A stretch of DNA of 54,444 nt, taken from Desulfuromonadaceae bacterium (GTDB lineage: Bacteria; Desulfobacterota; Desulfuromonadia; Geobacterales; Pseudopelobacteraceae). The notes under the pieces are model-generated. The model was given only the letters and a program-made list of their open reading frames with translations, did not search any database and was not told the DNA's origin. The translations under genes were made by a program, and so were the position numbers. The DNA lies in NCBI GenBank assembly GCA_028712665.1, contig JAQTRC010000010.1:1-54444 (forward strand). Reading direction: 5' to 3'. Shown here one piece after another: positions 16,993-26,296 of the stretch (position 1 is its first letter; every line of letters starts with the position of its first letter).

Positions 16993-17871
16993 ATGCTAAG
17001 CTATGAAATAACTCCCCGTGACCATTGCCGACGGCTGGAAAGCTTTCTGCGCACCCTTATGCCTACAGCCCCCTCAGGTTATCCCCGTAAACTTATGAAA
17101 AACGGCGCCGTGCGTCTGAACGGTGAGGTTGCCACTCCCGACACTCTGCTCTCGCTGCATGACACCGTCACCATTAAGGAAAGTTCGACCGCAAGCGCGC
17201 TGTTGACCGCCACTCCCCCTACGCTCGACATACTCTTTGAGGACAGCCGGATCACCGTCATCAACAAGCCCCCCGGACTACCAATGCACCGCACCGCCGA
17301 ACTTGAGGAAAACCTCGTGGATTTCGGTCAGTTCTGGATGGAGTGGCGCGGGACCCCCTGCAAGCTCTACCCGGTCAACCGCCTTGATCGCGGTACATCG
17401 GGAGCGGTGATTCTCGCAAAGAGCTCCAGTTCAGCTGGAATCTACGGTCGCCAGGTCAAGGAGACCGGTCTTGACAAGCTCTACCTGGCATTGGTGGCTG
17501 GAACCCCTGACAGCAGCGGCGTCATCAACGAACCGCTGGATGAAAAGGAATCCGAGACCCGTTACCGGATATTACTGACCGGTGAAAAATGCTCCCTGCT
17601 GGCTGTCACCCCGGTCAGCGGAAGGATGCATCAGATTCGCCGGCATCTTGAACTGATCGGTCATCCTGTGTTGGGCGATAAACGGTATGGGGGGGGAGAA
17701 GTGGCAGAGTATGACGGTTTTGCACTGCACTCATTCCGGACAGTACTTGTTCGAGAAGATGCCGAAACTTTGACTGTCTGCGCCCCAGTTTCAACTGAAA
17801 TGCTGACACTCTGCGAACAGAGAGGGATCGGACAGGATAGGCTTCTGGAAGAAGTATTCCGGTTGGCATAG
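16993..17871 (+). CDS. RluA-family RNA pseudouridine synthase
   Basis: A 292-aa protein that converts uridine to pseudouridine in rRNA or tRNA. An S4-like RNA-binding domain (about residues 10-60) precedes the catalytic domain, which has NKPPGLPMHR (91-100) and the catalytic motif NRLDRGTSG at 129-137 with Asp132. GRMHQIRRHLELIGHPVLGDKRYG is the C-terminal family signature. The exact target uridine cannot be assigned. It lies downstream of the DUF6485-like gene. Confidence 0.92.
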   Translation: MLSYEITPRDHCRRLESFLRTLMPTAPSGYPRKLMKNGAVRLNGEVATPDTLLSLHDTVTIKESSTASALLTATPPTLDILFEDSRITVINKPPGLPMHRTAELEENLVDFGQFWMEWRGTPCKLYPVNRLDRGTSGAVILAKSSSSAGIYGRQVKETGLDKLYLALVAGTPDSSGVINEPLDEKESETRYRILLTGEKCSLLAVTPVSGRMHQIRRHLELIGHPVLGDKRYGGGEVAEYDGFALHSFRTVLVREDAETLTVCAPVSTEMLTLCEQRGIGQDRLLEEVFRLA

Positions 17872-17922
17872 AATATAGCCGCAAGGTTTCATTCGTTTCG
17901 ACTATTACACCTGGGAGACTCC

Positions 17923-18687
17923 ATGAACGGAAAAACCATCTTCATCACCGGCGCTTCGTCCGGTTTCGGTGCGGCCTCCGCCCGCATGTTCGCCGCAGAG
18001 GGGTGCAGGCTGGTACTGACCGCCCGGCGCATCGATCCACTCCTGAAACTGCAGGATGAGTTGTCCGGCACCTCCGAGATACATATCATTCCGCTGGACG
18101 TGCGCGACCGCGAAGCTGTGCACGGCGCGGTAGAATCGCTGCCCGATCGCTTTCGCAATATCGACGTGCTGCTTAACAACGCCGGTCTGGCACTGGGACT
18201 GGAGCCGGCCCACCAGGTCGATCTGGACGATTGGGATACGATGGTGGATACCAACATCAAGGGGGTGATGTACTGCACCCGCTTCGTGCTGCCCGGTATG
18301 GTGGCCCGCAACTCAGGACATATTGTCAACATCAGCTCCACGGCCGGCGCCTGGCCCTATCCGGGGGGGAACGTTTACGGCGGCACCAAGGCCTTCGTGA
18401 CCCAGTTTTCCCGCAACCTGCGATGTGACCTGCTCGGCACAAAAGTTCGCGTGACCTGCATCCAACCCGGCATGGCCGAAACGGAATTTTCAAAGGTGCG
18501 ATTTAAGGGGGATGAAAATAAAGCATCCGGAGTTTATCAGGGCACCCAGCCACTGAGAGGGGAGGATATCGCCGAGACCGTCCGCTGGGTTGTCAGCCAG
18601 CCCTCCCACGTCAACGTGAACACTCTGGAGGTCATGTCGATAGACCAGACCTGGGGGCCATTCGCCATAAACAGGGAGCAGAAATAA
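17923..18687 (+). CDS. SDR-family NADP-dependent oxidoreductase (YdfG-like)
   Basis: A 254-aa classical short-chain dehydrogenase. TGASSGFG at 9-16 binds the cofactor, and Arg residues after the second strand (LTARR) favour NADP. NNAG and the catalytic ISS / YGGTK (YxxxK) follow in order. Overall it resembles YdfG, which oxidises serine, threonine and 3-hydroxy acids or reduces malonic semialdehyde. The substrate here is unproven. A ribosome site GGGAG precedes the ATG. Confidence 0.88.
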   Translation: MNGKTIFITGASSGFGAASARMFAAEGCRLVLTARRIDPLLKLQDELSGTSEIHIIPLDVRDREAVHGAVESLPDRFRNIDVLLNNAGLALGLEPAHQVDLDDWDTMVDTNIKGVMYCTRFVLPGMVARNSGHIVNISSTAGAWPYPGGNVYGGTKAFVTQFSRNLRCDLLGTKVRVTCIQPGMAETEFSKVRFKGDENKASGVYQGTQPLRGEDIAETVRWVVSQPSHVNVNTLEVMSIDQTWGPFAINREQK

Positions 18688-18706
18688 TCAGATAAAGGAA
18701 ACCATT

Positions 18707-19249
18707 ATGGCTAAAGAATTATACGTCGGGCATATTTCAGAACAGGCCACAGAAGATGACCTGCGCAAACTTTTTTCGCTGATGGGACCCGTTACTTCGG
18801 TACACCTGATAGTTAACCAGGAAACCGGGGAGTTCAAACGTTGCGGCTATGTTCGTATGCTGGCTTCCGTTGACCTGAAAGAGGTGGTCGAGACCCTCGA
18901 CGGCACATGGCTTATCGATCGCTGTATCGTTGTCAGTATTGCAAAACCGCAGAAGGATCGACCGGTGAAGGCGACACATGCCAGAAGAAAACCAGCGGAG
19001 ACCAAGCTGCCTGGCACAGCCGGAAATTCGTTCAAGAGTGCCCGGCCGGCTATTGCCAAGGAGGTTTTGAAGAGCGAACGGGCGACATCGGCGGGCAGAT
19101 CAGAAAAAACTTCCCGCCCTGTCACGGCTAAAGATGGCGTCAAAAGTGGACATCCCTCCCACTCCAACAGAACAGCAAAAAGCGGGCCTTCCACCGCAGG
19201 CAGAAAACCTGGAACCGCCCCGAGACCCCCTTCAAAAGCTCGAAAATGA
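18707..19249 (+). CDS. RRM-domain RNA-binding protein with basic tail
   Basis: A 180-aa protein. Residues 1-80 form one RNA recognition motif: RNP2 LYVGHI at 5-10 and RNP1 KRCGYVRM at 44-51 (the usual aromatic in RNP1 is partly replaced by Cys). Residues 85-180 are a low-complexity, Lys/Arg/Ser/Pro-rich tail with repeated SGHPS, SGPST and ATSAG-like units, probably disordered and able to bind nucleic acid. Similar RRM proteins occur in cyanobacteria and delta-proteobacteria, some cold-induced; the role here is unknown. Confidence 0.87.
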   Translation: MAKELYVGHISEQATEDDLRKLFSLMGPVTSVHLIVNQETGEFKRCGYVRMLASVDLKEVVETLDGTWLIDRCIVVSIAKPQKDRPVKATHARRKPAETKLPGTAGNSFKSARPAIAKEVLKSERATSAGRSEKTSRPVTAKDGVKSGHPSHSNRTAKSGPSTAGRKPGTAPRPPSKARK

Positions 19250-19287
19250 GTCTCAAATAATCCCTCATTATCGTAAGGAGCATCGCC

Positions 19288-20949
19288 ATGAAGATTCTGA
19301 GCTTCGTTTCTCTCCTGACTATCCTGACCATCCCAACCCTCTCCTTTTCGACCGACCTGAAACGGATAGCGTCCCCTTCACGGATTACCGCCGTAACCGT
19401 CTACGCAGACCGGGCACTTACCACTCGCAGCATCACACTCCCTTTAAAACCAGGCAGTTATCTGATAGCCTTCGAGGGGTTACCAACCCTGATCCAGGAT
19501 GATTCCGTTCGAGTGTCAGGCAAAGGAACTGCCGGGGCGACTATTGTTGGACTTGAGGTCAGACGAGCCTTTCTTGAACAGAGCGGTGAAAAGCGGGCCA
19601 AGGAACTGGACGAGGAGATTCACGGATTGGAACGGCGTTCCGGCGCTCTGGATGCCAAAAAGGCTGGTCTGTCATCGCAAAAGGCTTTCCTTGACTCGAT
19701 CCGTGTCGCATGGGGAGATCGCATCTCAAAGGAGTTGGCGATAGGACGCCCCACCTCGGCAGAGCTGCTCGACGCATCCAGCTTTGTAGGCGCGGGAGTT
19801 ACAAAGGCTGAGGAATCGATGCATGAGACCGAAGTCGAAAAGAATAACATCAAGGAGAAGATCGACGCCCTTCGACGCCAGAGGGATGAATCAACCGGAT
19901 CGCGCCGGAAAGAGGCCAAGAGCGTAGAGGTCATGCTTGAAATAACCCGCGAAGGTACCCTGACGCTTGATCTAGCCACGGTTATTCCACAAGCCGGCTG
20001 GCATCCCTCCTATGATGTCCGCCTATCCCCGGACTCAAAAACAGCGGAGTTGACCTTTCGGGCGATGGTGCGCCAGAAAACCGGAGAGGATTGGAATAAT
20101 GTAGATCTGACCCTTTCCACAGCCCGCCCCGCTACCGGAGGCGCCCCCCCTGAACTTCGCCCCTGGCGCATATCGTTTTTACGGCCACAACCGCGAATGC
20201 AGGCGGAGATGATGATGGCTGCCCCGGCTCCTGCCAGGGCAAAGAAGGCTTACAGGATACAGCCGGAAACATTCAAGTCCGACGCTTCAATGGCTGAAGA
20301 AGAGCCAGCTTCCTTTGTAACCGCCCAGATAGGCGATGAGCACTCCTCGATCGCCTTTCACATCCCCAGGCCGCTTGATATCCCATCCGACGGCACACAG
20401 CACGGCACGGTTGTCGCCATAGAACAGTTTCCTGTCAGCATCGAATACATGGCGCTTCCGAAACTTGCTCCCAACGTCTTCCTCAAATCGGAGCTTGTTA
20501 ATCGCGCCCCCTACCCTCTCCTGCCGGGCAAGGTCAATACCTTTGCCGGCAACACATACACCGGCAGTTCAGAGCTGAAAAAGATCGCAGCGGGAGAAAA
20601 GTTTGACCTGTTCTTCGGAACTGACGATCAGGTTACGGTCAAACGTGAAGAGTTGAAACAGCGGAAGGAAGCAGGAATATTCGGTAAAAACCGGGTCAGC
20701 TACCGGTATCGCATCGAGCTTGGCAACTTCCGCAAGGAGCCGCTGACGATCACCCTGCGTGACCAGCTGCCGGTTACCGGCGACGAAGAGATAAAGGTTT
20801 CGCTGGATGATCCGTCCATCAAACCGGATGAGGTCAAAAACGACGGCACAGTCACTTGGAAGACGGCACTTCAAGCGGGAGAGAAGAAAGAGCTGACCTT
20901 CGGCATTGTTGTGGAATATCCGAAGGATAAGGAGATCACGGGTCTGTAA
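19288..20949 (+). CDS. Mucoidy inhibitor MuiA-like protein (DUF4139/DUF4140)
   Basis: A 553-aa exported protein. A signal peptide (residues 1-21, ending TLSFS) is followed by a DUF4140 N-terminal domain (ITAVTVYADRALTTRSI), a charged coiled-coil region (about 90-205, rich in E/K/R) and the DUF4139 beta-rich domain (GWHPSYDVRLSPDSKTAELTF onward). Members were named from a mucoidy-inhibition phenotype, but the biochemical role is unknown. Location is periplasmic or outer membrane. An AAGGAG site precedes the ATG. Confidence 0.88.
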   Translation: MKILSFVSLLTILTIPTLSFSTDLKRIASPSRITAVTVYADRALTTRSITLPLKPGSYLIAFEGLPTLIQDDSVRVSGKGTAGATIVGLEVRRAFLEQSGEKRAKELDEEIHGLERRSGALDAKKAGLSSQKAFLDSIRVAWGDRISKELAIGRPTSAELLDASSFVGAGVTKAEESMHETEVEKNNIKEKIDALRRQRDESTGSRRKEAKSVEVMLEITREGTLTLDLATVIPQAGWHPSYDVRLSPDSKTAELTFRAMVRQKTGEDWNNVDLTLSTARPATGGAPPELRPWRISFLRPQPRMQAEMMMAAPAPARAKKAYRIQPETFKSDASMAEEEPASFVTAQIGDEHSSIAFHIPRPLDIPSDGTQHGTVVAIEQFPVSIEYMALPKLAPNVFLKSELVNRAPYPLLPGKVNTFAGNTYTGSSELKKIAAGEKFDLFFGTDDQVTVKREELKQRKEAGIFGKNRVSYRYRIELGNFRKEPLTITLRDQLPVTGDEEIKVSLDDPSIKPDEVKNDGTVTWKTALQAGEKKELTFGIVVEYPKDKEITGL

Positions 20950-20975
20950 ATTCAGTTAGATGCTAGCGATATCGT

Positions 20976-21073
20976 AGCGGGACATGCTTATGCTGCAGTT
21001 TCGGATTATGCCGCTCGGCAATGGCGTGGCGCTGGAAATAGCGCTGCCACAGAGCGGCATAATCATGTTCGCT
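20976..21073. repeat. Complex inverted repeat between muiA-like gene and ccsA
   Basis: GATTATGCCGCTC at 21004-21016 is perfectly inverted at 21052-21064. An inner pair GGCGCT/AGCGCT adds to the stem. A second, imperfect pair, 20976-20993 with 21057-21073, competes for the right arm. There is no T-tract, so a simple intrinsic terminator is unlikely. Confidence 0.65.
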
Positions 21074-21111
21074 TACGGTCAGATTCGGTTCGGCATCAGG
21101 AATACCTATAA

Positions 21112-21831
21112 ATGAAACCTCTTCTCCTGACATTTGTAGCACTCTGTTTTTTCGGGGCCTTTAGCCGCTGGCTGCTTGCGCTGGGCCTGGCGACCGGGAT
21201 CGGCTACCTCGGGCTGCGGGGGTGGTCGCTGGGGCGACTGCCTCTGGTAGGGCCGCACGATACGATCGCTTTTTTCGCCGTCTCCATGGCTGCCATGGGT
21301 TTGGCGACCCGATTCTCCCGGCCGTTGCGGAGCGCCATCTGGTTCAATGCTGCTGTCGGCATTATGGCCGGGGTTTTTGGCGGTGTGGCGCTAACGTTTC
21401 CGGTCAGGAGCATGCCGATGCCGGCCATTCTTGATACCATGTGGTTTGAGCTGCATGTGGTTCTGGCATTTTTTGCCTATGCCCTGTTCGGCGTCGGCGC
21501 GATTGTATCGGGAGGCTGGGTGGCGTTCCGGAACCGCTCATTGATGGATATCCAGTTCAAGACCGCCCTGGCGGGGTGGTCCTTTTTCTCGGGCTCGATG
21601 GTTACCGGAGGGATCTGGGGCTACTATGCGTGGGGTAGCTACTGGCTATGGACACCCAAGGAACTCTGGACCTCGATCCTGTGGCTATTTTATGCACTGC
21701 TGCTGCATCTGCGACTGAAAGGGGGCAGTTGGGATGTTCTATCGGCCTGGTTGGGGATTCTGGGATATGTTGTGACGCTGTACACCTATCTGGGGGTGAG
21801 CCTGTTGATGAAAAGCTCACACAGCTTTTAA
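21112..21831 (+). CDS. ccsA: Cytochrome c biogenesis protein CcsA-like (system II)
   Basis: A 239-aa inner-membrane protein with about seven hydrophobic segments. CcsA, with ResB/CcsB, exports heme and joins it to apocytochromes c in the periplasm. The Trp-rich heme-handling motif is WGSYWLWTPKELW near residues 177-189, where the family usually has WD in place of WT; His in MWFELHVVL and the final SSHSF (usual GLHSY) are kept. It is short, lacking the long N-terminal part of ResC. It abuts the ResB-like gene with no gap. Confidence 0.85.
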   Translation: MKPLLLTFVALCFFGAFSRWLLALGLATGIGYLGLRGWSLGRLPLVGPHDTIAFFAVSMAAMGLATRFSRPLRSAIWFNAAVGIMAGVFGGVALTFPVRSMPMPAILDTMWFELHVVLAFFAYALFGVGAIVSGGWVAFRNRSLMDIQFKTALAGWSFFSGSMVTGGIWGYYAWGSYWLWTPKELWTSILWLFYALLLHLRLKGGSWDVLSAWLGILGYVVTLYTYLGVSLLMKSSHSF

Positions 21832-22563
21832 ATGAGAAAACTTTGGGGCCTGCTCATATCTCTTGAAGTCGGGCTGCTGCTGCTGGCGCTGGTCTGTATC
21901 GCCATGGCGGCCGGATCTTTCGGACTGCCTAGTGACGTGGCGGCGGCGCTCAATTCGATGCCTCTCTTTGTGTGGCTGCGCGAGTTTTCCCTGGCAACAA
22001 CCTGGTGGCTCTGGCTCACGATTGTCCTTCTGGCAATCCTGGCGATGAACACCCTCTGTTGCAGCGCCGATACTCTTTTCCACCGTTTCGGCCGGAACAC
22101 CATTCTGGCCTGGCTGCCACCCCAGTTGATTCATGCCGGTTTTCTGCTGATTCTCATTGCCCATCTGCAGAGCTCGCTATGGGGTTATAAGGGTTCTATT
22201 GAAATCCCGGAGGGGGCTGGCTTTCAACTGCCGGACGGTATGGCGGTTCAGGTGGCACAGATAGGCGCCATCTTCTCACCCTTGGGAGGGGGCATGCCGC
22301 TCGGCTACCGGGCCCTGCTTATTACTGCAGAGACAGCCTGGCAGGGGGGGGTGACCATCACTCCCAATCATCCCTGGTTCATCAACGGTTACGGGGTGTA
22401 TATCAAACATGCCGAGGCGGGCCGACCGCCGGTGGCCTTGCTGGAGGTCCATCGCGAGCCGGGCGCCGCTATGGCCCTGGCAGGGGCAACCCTGTTCACT
22501 ATCGGCAATCTGCTGTTGCTCTATACCCGTTCCCGGGAGCGAGAGGTGCCATTAGTAAGTTAG
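21832..22563 (+). CDS. ResB-like cytochrome c biogenesis protein
   Basis: A 243-aa protein with hydrophobic segments near residues 8-28, 55-75 and 92-110 and a final one near 212-230. The soluble stretch between the third and fourth (YKGSIEIPEGAGFQLPDG to HPWFINGYGVYIKH) is the periplasmic ResB/CcsB-type domain. It is a short form. ATG follows the ccsA stop directly. Together with CcsA it would make a system II cytochrome c synthase, in keeping with a cytochrome-rich lifestyle. Confidence 0.8.
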   Translation: MRKLWGLLISLEVGLLLLALVCIAMAAGSFGLPSDVAAALNSMPLFVWLREFSLATTWWLWLTIVLLAILAMNTLCCSADTLFHRFGRNTILAWLPPQLIHAGFLLILIAHLQSSLWGYKGSIEIPEGAGFQLPDGMAVQVAQIGAIFSPLGGGMPLGYRALLITAETAWQGGVTITPNHPWFINGYGVYIKHAEAGRPPVALLEVHREPGAAMALAGATLFTIGNLLLLYTRSREREVPLVS

Positions 22564-22611
22564 GAGTTTTTTTCTGTTTTTATGGCAGAAGACAGCTCCG
22601 TTAACGCACCT

Positions 22612-23787
22612 TCAAACCGCCTGCAGCACAAAACATTTAAGGTATTCCGACTCCGGGAACGACAACAGCACCGGATGATCCGCCGCCTGACTGCAGGTTT
22701 CAACCAGCCTCACCTCTCGCTTCGCCAGCCGGGCCGCCTGAATCAGCATATCTCGGAATGCTTCGCGCCCCATATGGTACGAGCAGGAACAGCTGATCAG
22801 GTACCCCCCCGGTTCCAGCAGTTCCAGCGCCCGTCGGTTGACGGTCAGGTAACCTTTGGTCGCTTCGGCGATGTTCTTGCGGCTTTTGACAAAGGCTGGC
22901 GGGTCCATCACGATCACCCCGAAACGGTGCTCTTCCTGATTCAGGGAGCGGAGACGCTCGAAGGCATCGCACTCCTCAAATCGAACCCGGTCGGACAGTT
23001 TGTTCAACTTGGCATTACTGCAGGCTTGCCCCACCGCCCGCGTCGAAATATCAATCCCCAACACCGACTTTGCACCGAACGATGCGGCATGCAGCGCCCA
23101 TCCGCCGGTGTAGCAGAAACAGTCCAGCACGCTCTTCCCCGCACATATCTCCCGCAGCAGCAGATGGTTCTGCTTCTGATCGAGAAAGCCGCCGGTCTTC
23201 TGCCCTTCGCGCAGATTGACCTGAAACCGGAGGCCGTTTTCCTCCATCAGGGCTCTTTCGGGAATGTCACCCCACAAAAGCTCGACCTTTTCGTCCAGTC
23301 CTTCCAGCTTGCGGACGCTCACATCGTTACGGGCAATTATCCCGGTCGGGTCAAACACCCTCCGGAGCGCCTCCACAATCTGCAGGCTACGACAGTCCAT
23401 ACCGGCCGAAAGCTGCTGCAGCGACAGATAATCACCATACCTGTCCACCACCAGACCTGGCAGAAAGTCGCTCTCGCCGTAGACGGCACGGAAGGTGCTC
23501 AATCCGGGGTAGCGTCTCCTGCGGTGGCCCAAGGCTGCGGCTAAACGCTTTTCGAAAAACTCCACCGTCTCGATATCCTCCATTTTTCGCGAAACAAGCC
23601 GGAAGGCGATCAGCGAATTAGGATTATAATGTCCTACACCTATGAAGCCGCCTGTCGCGTCGTACAACTCTGCAACAATTCCGGCAGAGCGTTCTCCCGC
23701 TACCTCTCGGATCTCATTACTGAATACCCAGGGGTGTCCGGACTTGATACGGCGATCTTCGTTTTTATTGAGAGTGATTCTGGTCAT
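22612..23787 (-). CDS. rlmI: 23S rRNA (cytosine-C5)-methyltransferase RlmI-like
   Basis: A 391-aa protein. An N-terminal PUA-like domain (ITLNKNEDRRIKSGHPWVFSNEI, residues 3-25) is followed by a linker and a C-terminal SAM methyltransferase domain with SVLDCFCYTGGWALHAA, VLGIDIS and DPPAFVKSR. This matches RlmI, which methylates C1962 of 23S rRNA. It is convergent with the resB-like gene and transcribed away from the LysE-type gene. The target site is inferred from the family. Confidence 0.88.
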   Translation of the reverse strand: MTRITLNKNEDRRIKSGHPWVFSNEIREVAGERSAGIVAELYDATGGFIGVGHYNPNSLIAFRLVSRKMEDIETVEFFEKRLAAALGHRRRRYPGLSTFRAVYGESDFLPGLVVDRYGDYLSLQQLSAGMDCRSLQIVEALRRVFDPTGIIARNDVSVRKLEGLDEKVELLWGDIPERALMEENGLRFQVNLREGQKTGGFLDQKQNHLLLREICAGKSVLDCFCYTGGWALHAASFGAKSVLGIDISTRAVGQACSNAKLNKLSDRVRFEECDAFERLRSLNQEEHRFGVIVMDPPAFVKSRKNIAEATKGYLTVNRRALELLEPGGYLISCSCSYHMGREAFRDMLIQAARLAKREVRLVETCSQAADHPVLLSFPESEYLKCFVLQAV

Positions 23788-23914
23788 AGGGAGTCCTCTG
23801 TCTGCACAACTATCTGCAAGGTTTAAATTTAATTTCAGCCGTCATGCTTGACAGCCATTTTCTTGTACACCATTATGCACTAAATTACTTTCTCAAACAG
23901 TCGGGGGAAGATAG

Positions 23915-24541
23915 ATGATAGATCCCAAGATGCTTTTAATGTTTTTCACAACATCCCTGTTGCTGGCCCTATCCCCCGGGCCTGACAACCTGTTCGTCAT
24001 GACCCAGGCAGCCCAGCAGGGGCGCAAAGCAGGTCTGCTCGTCACATTGGGGCTCTGCACCGGCCTTCTTTTTCACACGGCAGCGGTAACTTTAGGGCTG
24101 GCTGCTCTTTTCAAAGCGTCAGCAGTGGCATTCACTTTATTAAAGTTTGCCGGAGCCGGCTACCTGCTCTACCTGGCGTGGCTCTCCTTCCGGGCCGGTA
24201 CCCTGACAGGATCGACAGCCGTAGCTGATCGATTGGGCTACGCCACTCTCTACCGGCGCGGAATTATCATGAATATCAGCAATCCGAAGGTATCGATATT
24301 TTTCCTCGCCTTTCTGCCGCAGTTTGCCGATCCCGCCAAAGGTTCATTATCAATTCAGATTTTGCTGTTGGGAGGCGTTTTCATCATCGCAACGATCATC
24401 GTCTTCGGGGCGATCAGCGTTCTGGCTGGAATTTTTGGGGAGAAGTTCCGGGAATCCGAGTTTGCCCAGAAGGTTCTTAACCGCGCAGCAGCCGGTATTT
24501 TTACCGGTTTGGCATTGAAACTGGCTCTGGCGCAGCGCTAA
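23915..24541 (+). CDS. LysE/RhtB-family amino acid exporter
   Basis: A 208-aa membrane protein with six hydrophobic segments. The N-terminus LLLALSPGPDNLFVMTQAAQQGRKAG is the LysE/RhtB family hallmark, and ISNPKVSIFFLAFLPQF is the second conserved block. Such proteins export amino acids or homoserine lactone-like compounds. The substrate cannot be told. A ribosome site GGGGAAG is present. Confidence 0.92.
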   Translation: MIDPKMLLMFFTTSLLLALSPGPDNLFVMTQAAQQGRKAGLLVTLGLCTGLLFHTAAVTLGLAALFKASAVAFTLLKFAGAGYLLYLAWLSFRAGTLTGSTAVADRLGYATLYRRGIIMNISNPKVSIFFLAFLPQFADPAKGSLSIQILLLGGVFIIATIIVFGAISVLAGIFGEKFRESEFAQKVLNRAAAGIFTGLALKLALAQR

Positions 24542-24553
24542 AGGTGGCAGTTC

Positions 24554-26230
24554 TTATCTGTCGAGGATTTCACGAACTTTCAGGGCAAGTTCTGACGGCG
24601 CCAATGGCTTCATCACCACTTCGGCGTCCTCGAACAACAGGCGCCGTTCACTGATGATCTCATAAGGGTAGCCGCTTATGAACAAAATTCTGGTTTTGTC
24701 ACTAATGTTCCGGATTTCAATGGCCGCTTCCTTGCCGGTTTTTTTCGGCATTATCACATCCATCAGCACCAGATCAATCTCTTCACCCCTTTGACGGAAA
24801 AGTTTCACCGCCGCCTCCCCGTCACATGCCGTATACACGGTGTATCCCATCACGGTTAGAAAGAGTTCCAGATATTCCCGTATCGGTTCCTCGTCATCAA
24901 CAACCATAATAGTTTCATTTCCACCAGGGGGTGTGGCGCTCAGAGGCGGGATAAAGAGGGCCTCCGATGTTTCTTCAGCCAAAGGCAGAAGTATCCGGAA
25001 GGCTGTCCCCTGCCCCGGTTCGCTATACACATGAATATGTCCGTTATGCTGTTGAACTATCCCGAAGACGATCGATAGCCCCAAACCGGTTCCTCTGCCG
25101 TTCTCTTTCGTTGTAAAAAAGGGCTCGAATATATGCTGGCAGGTTGAGGCATCCATTCCGGCTCCGGTATCCGATACTGTGAGAAGTGCGTATCGCCCCA
25201 CAGTGCCATAACTGTGCATCCGGATATACTCATCATCAATTGTAACGACAGCTGTCTCGACAGAAAGTGAGCCGCCATCCCGCAAGGCATCACGAGCGTT
25301 TGCCGCAAGATTCATCAGCACCTGCTCTATGTGTCCCTTGTCAGCCATTACGGGAAGTTTTTGAGACCCATGAGAGATTGAGAGGGTTATATCGTCGCCT
25401 ATAACACGGCGGAGAAAGGTCGCCACCCCGGAGACCGCTTCGTTCAAATCCAAATGTTGCAAATTCAGAGGTTGTTTTCTGCTGAAAGTCAAGAGACTGC
25501 TTGTTAGATTTATTGCACGGTCGGCGGCTCCAAGAATATGATCAAGTTTGTCACGCTGTGCTTCGTCAATTGAACTATCCATCCGAGCAAGGCTACCGTA
25601 GCCTATGATAACGGTCAGAATATTGTTGAAGTCGTGTGCAATCCCTGCTGAAAAACGCCCCACCGCTTCCATCTTCTGCGCTTGACGCAACTGTTCTTCA
25701 AGCCTCTTCTGTTCAGCAATCCGGAGTTCCAGCTCACGGTTTGCCTTTTCCAGGTCTTCCATCTTCTTTTCCAGCTTCCGAAAGAGAGCTACATTATACT
25801 CTTTGAGCAGATCTGTTTCATCGGGGAAGGGGTCAGGAGCAGACATCCTGTCGTTCACAAATGAGCATGCGAGAACTTCGCGGATAACGGCCATCAAAAC
25901 ATCAGGTTCCAGAGGCTTGACAAGAAAGCGATCCGCACCCAAAGCCAGGGCGAGCTCTTCATCCTGTTTTTCGGTAAATGTCGCGGTGTAAAAAATGAAT
26001 GGAATCATTTTAAGCGACTCATCGCCACGCCATTCGCGGCATAGTGCATACCCGTCCATAACAGGCATGAGTATGTCACTGACCACAAGATCGGGAGGAT
26101 TTTCCCGTGCCGACGAGAGGGCTTCAACCCCATTCAACGCCGATGTAACCTCAAAACCGTTCCCCTTCAGCATTACCTCAAGGAAATAGAGATTGTCCGG
26201 TATATCATCAACTATCAGAATTCGTTGCAT
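24554..26230 (-). CDS. Hybrid sensor histidine kinase/response regulator (REC-HK-REC)
   Basis: A 558-aa cytoplasmic protein with no membrane segment. An N-terminal receiver (phospho-acceptor Asp52 in VVSDILMP) is followed by a coiled coil (about 145-187), a HisKA region with His199 in AGIAHDFNN, an HATPase with NLAANARDAL and GTGLGLSIV, and a C-terminal receiver (MVVDDEEPIREYL, Asp near 491). The HDFNN form of the H-box is typical of delta-proteobacterial hybrid kinases. It is the last of four minus-strand signalling genes, with a 66-base gap to the receiver gene. Confidence 0.92.
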   Translation of the reverse strand: MQRILIVDDIPDNLYFLEVMLKGNGFEVTSALNGVEALSSARENPPDLVVSDILMPVMDGYALCREWRGDESLKMIPFIFYTATFTEKQDEELALALGADRFLVKPLEPDVLMAVIREVLACSFVNDRMSAPDPFPDETDLLKEYNVALFRKLEKKMEDLEKANRELELRIAEQKRLEEQLRQAQKMEAVGRFSAGIAHDFNNILTVIIGYGSLARMDSSIDEAQRDKLDHILGAADRAINLTSSLLTFSRKQPLNLQHLDLNEAVSGVATFLRRVIGDDITLSISHGSQKLPVMADKGHIEQVLMNLAANARDALRDGGSLSVETAVVTIDDEYIRMHSYGTVGRYALLTVSDTGAGMDASTCQHIFEPFFTTKENGRGTGLGLSIVFGIVQQHNGHIHVYSEPGQGTAFRILLPLAEETSEALFIPPLSATPPGGNETIMVVDDEEPIREYLELFLTVMGYTVYTACDGEAAVKLFRQRGEEIDLVLMDVIMPKKTGKEAAIEIRNISDKTRILFISGYPYEIISERRLLFEDAEVVMKPLAPSELALKVREILDR

Positions 26231-26296
26231 GGCGGCTCCCCTGTCATCAATTCGGCTGTTATTGTCCTATCTCCTTAAATGCATTGTAACCGCTAG

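Noticed and set aside
22582..23544. Plus-strand open frame of 320 codons opposite rlmI
   Set aside because: It mirrors the rlmI coding sequence and has no domain.
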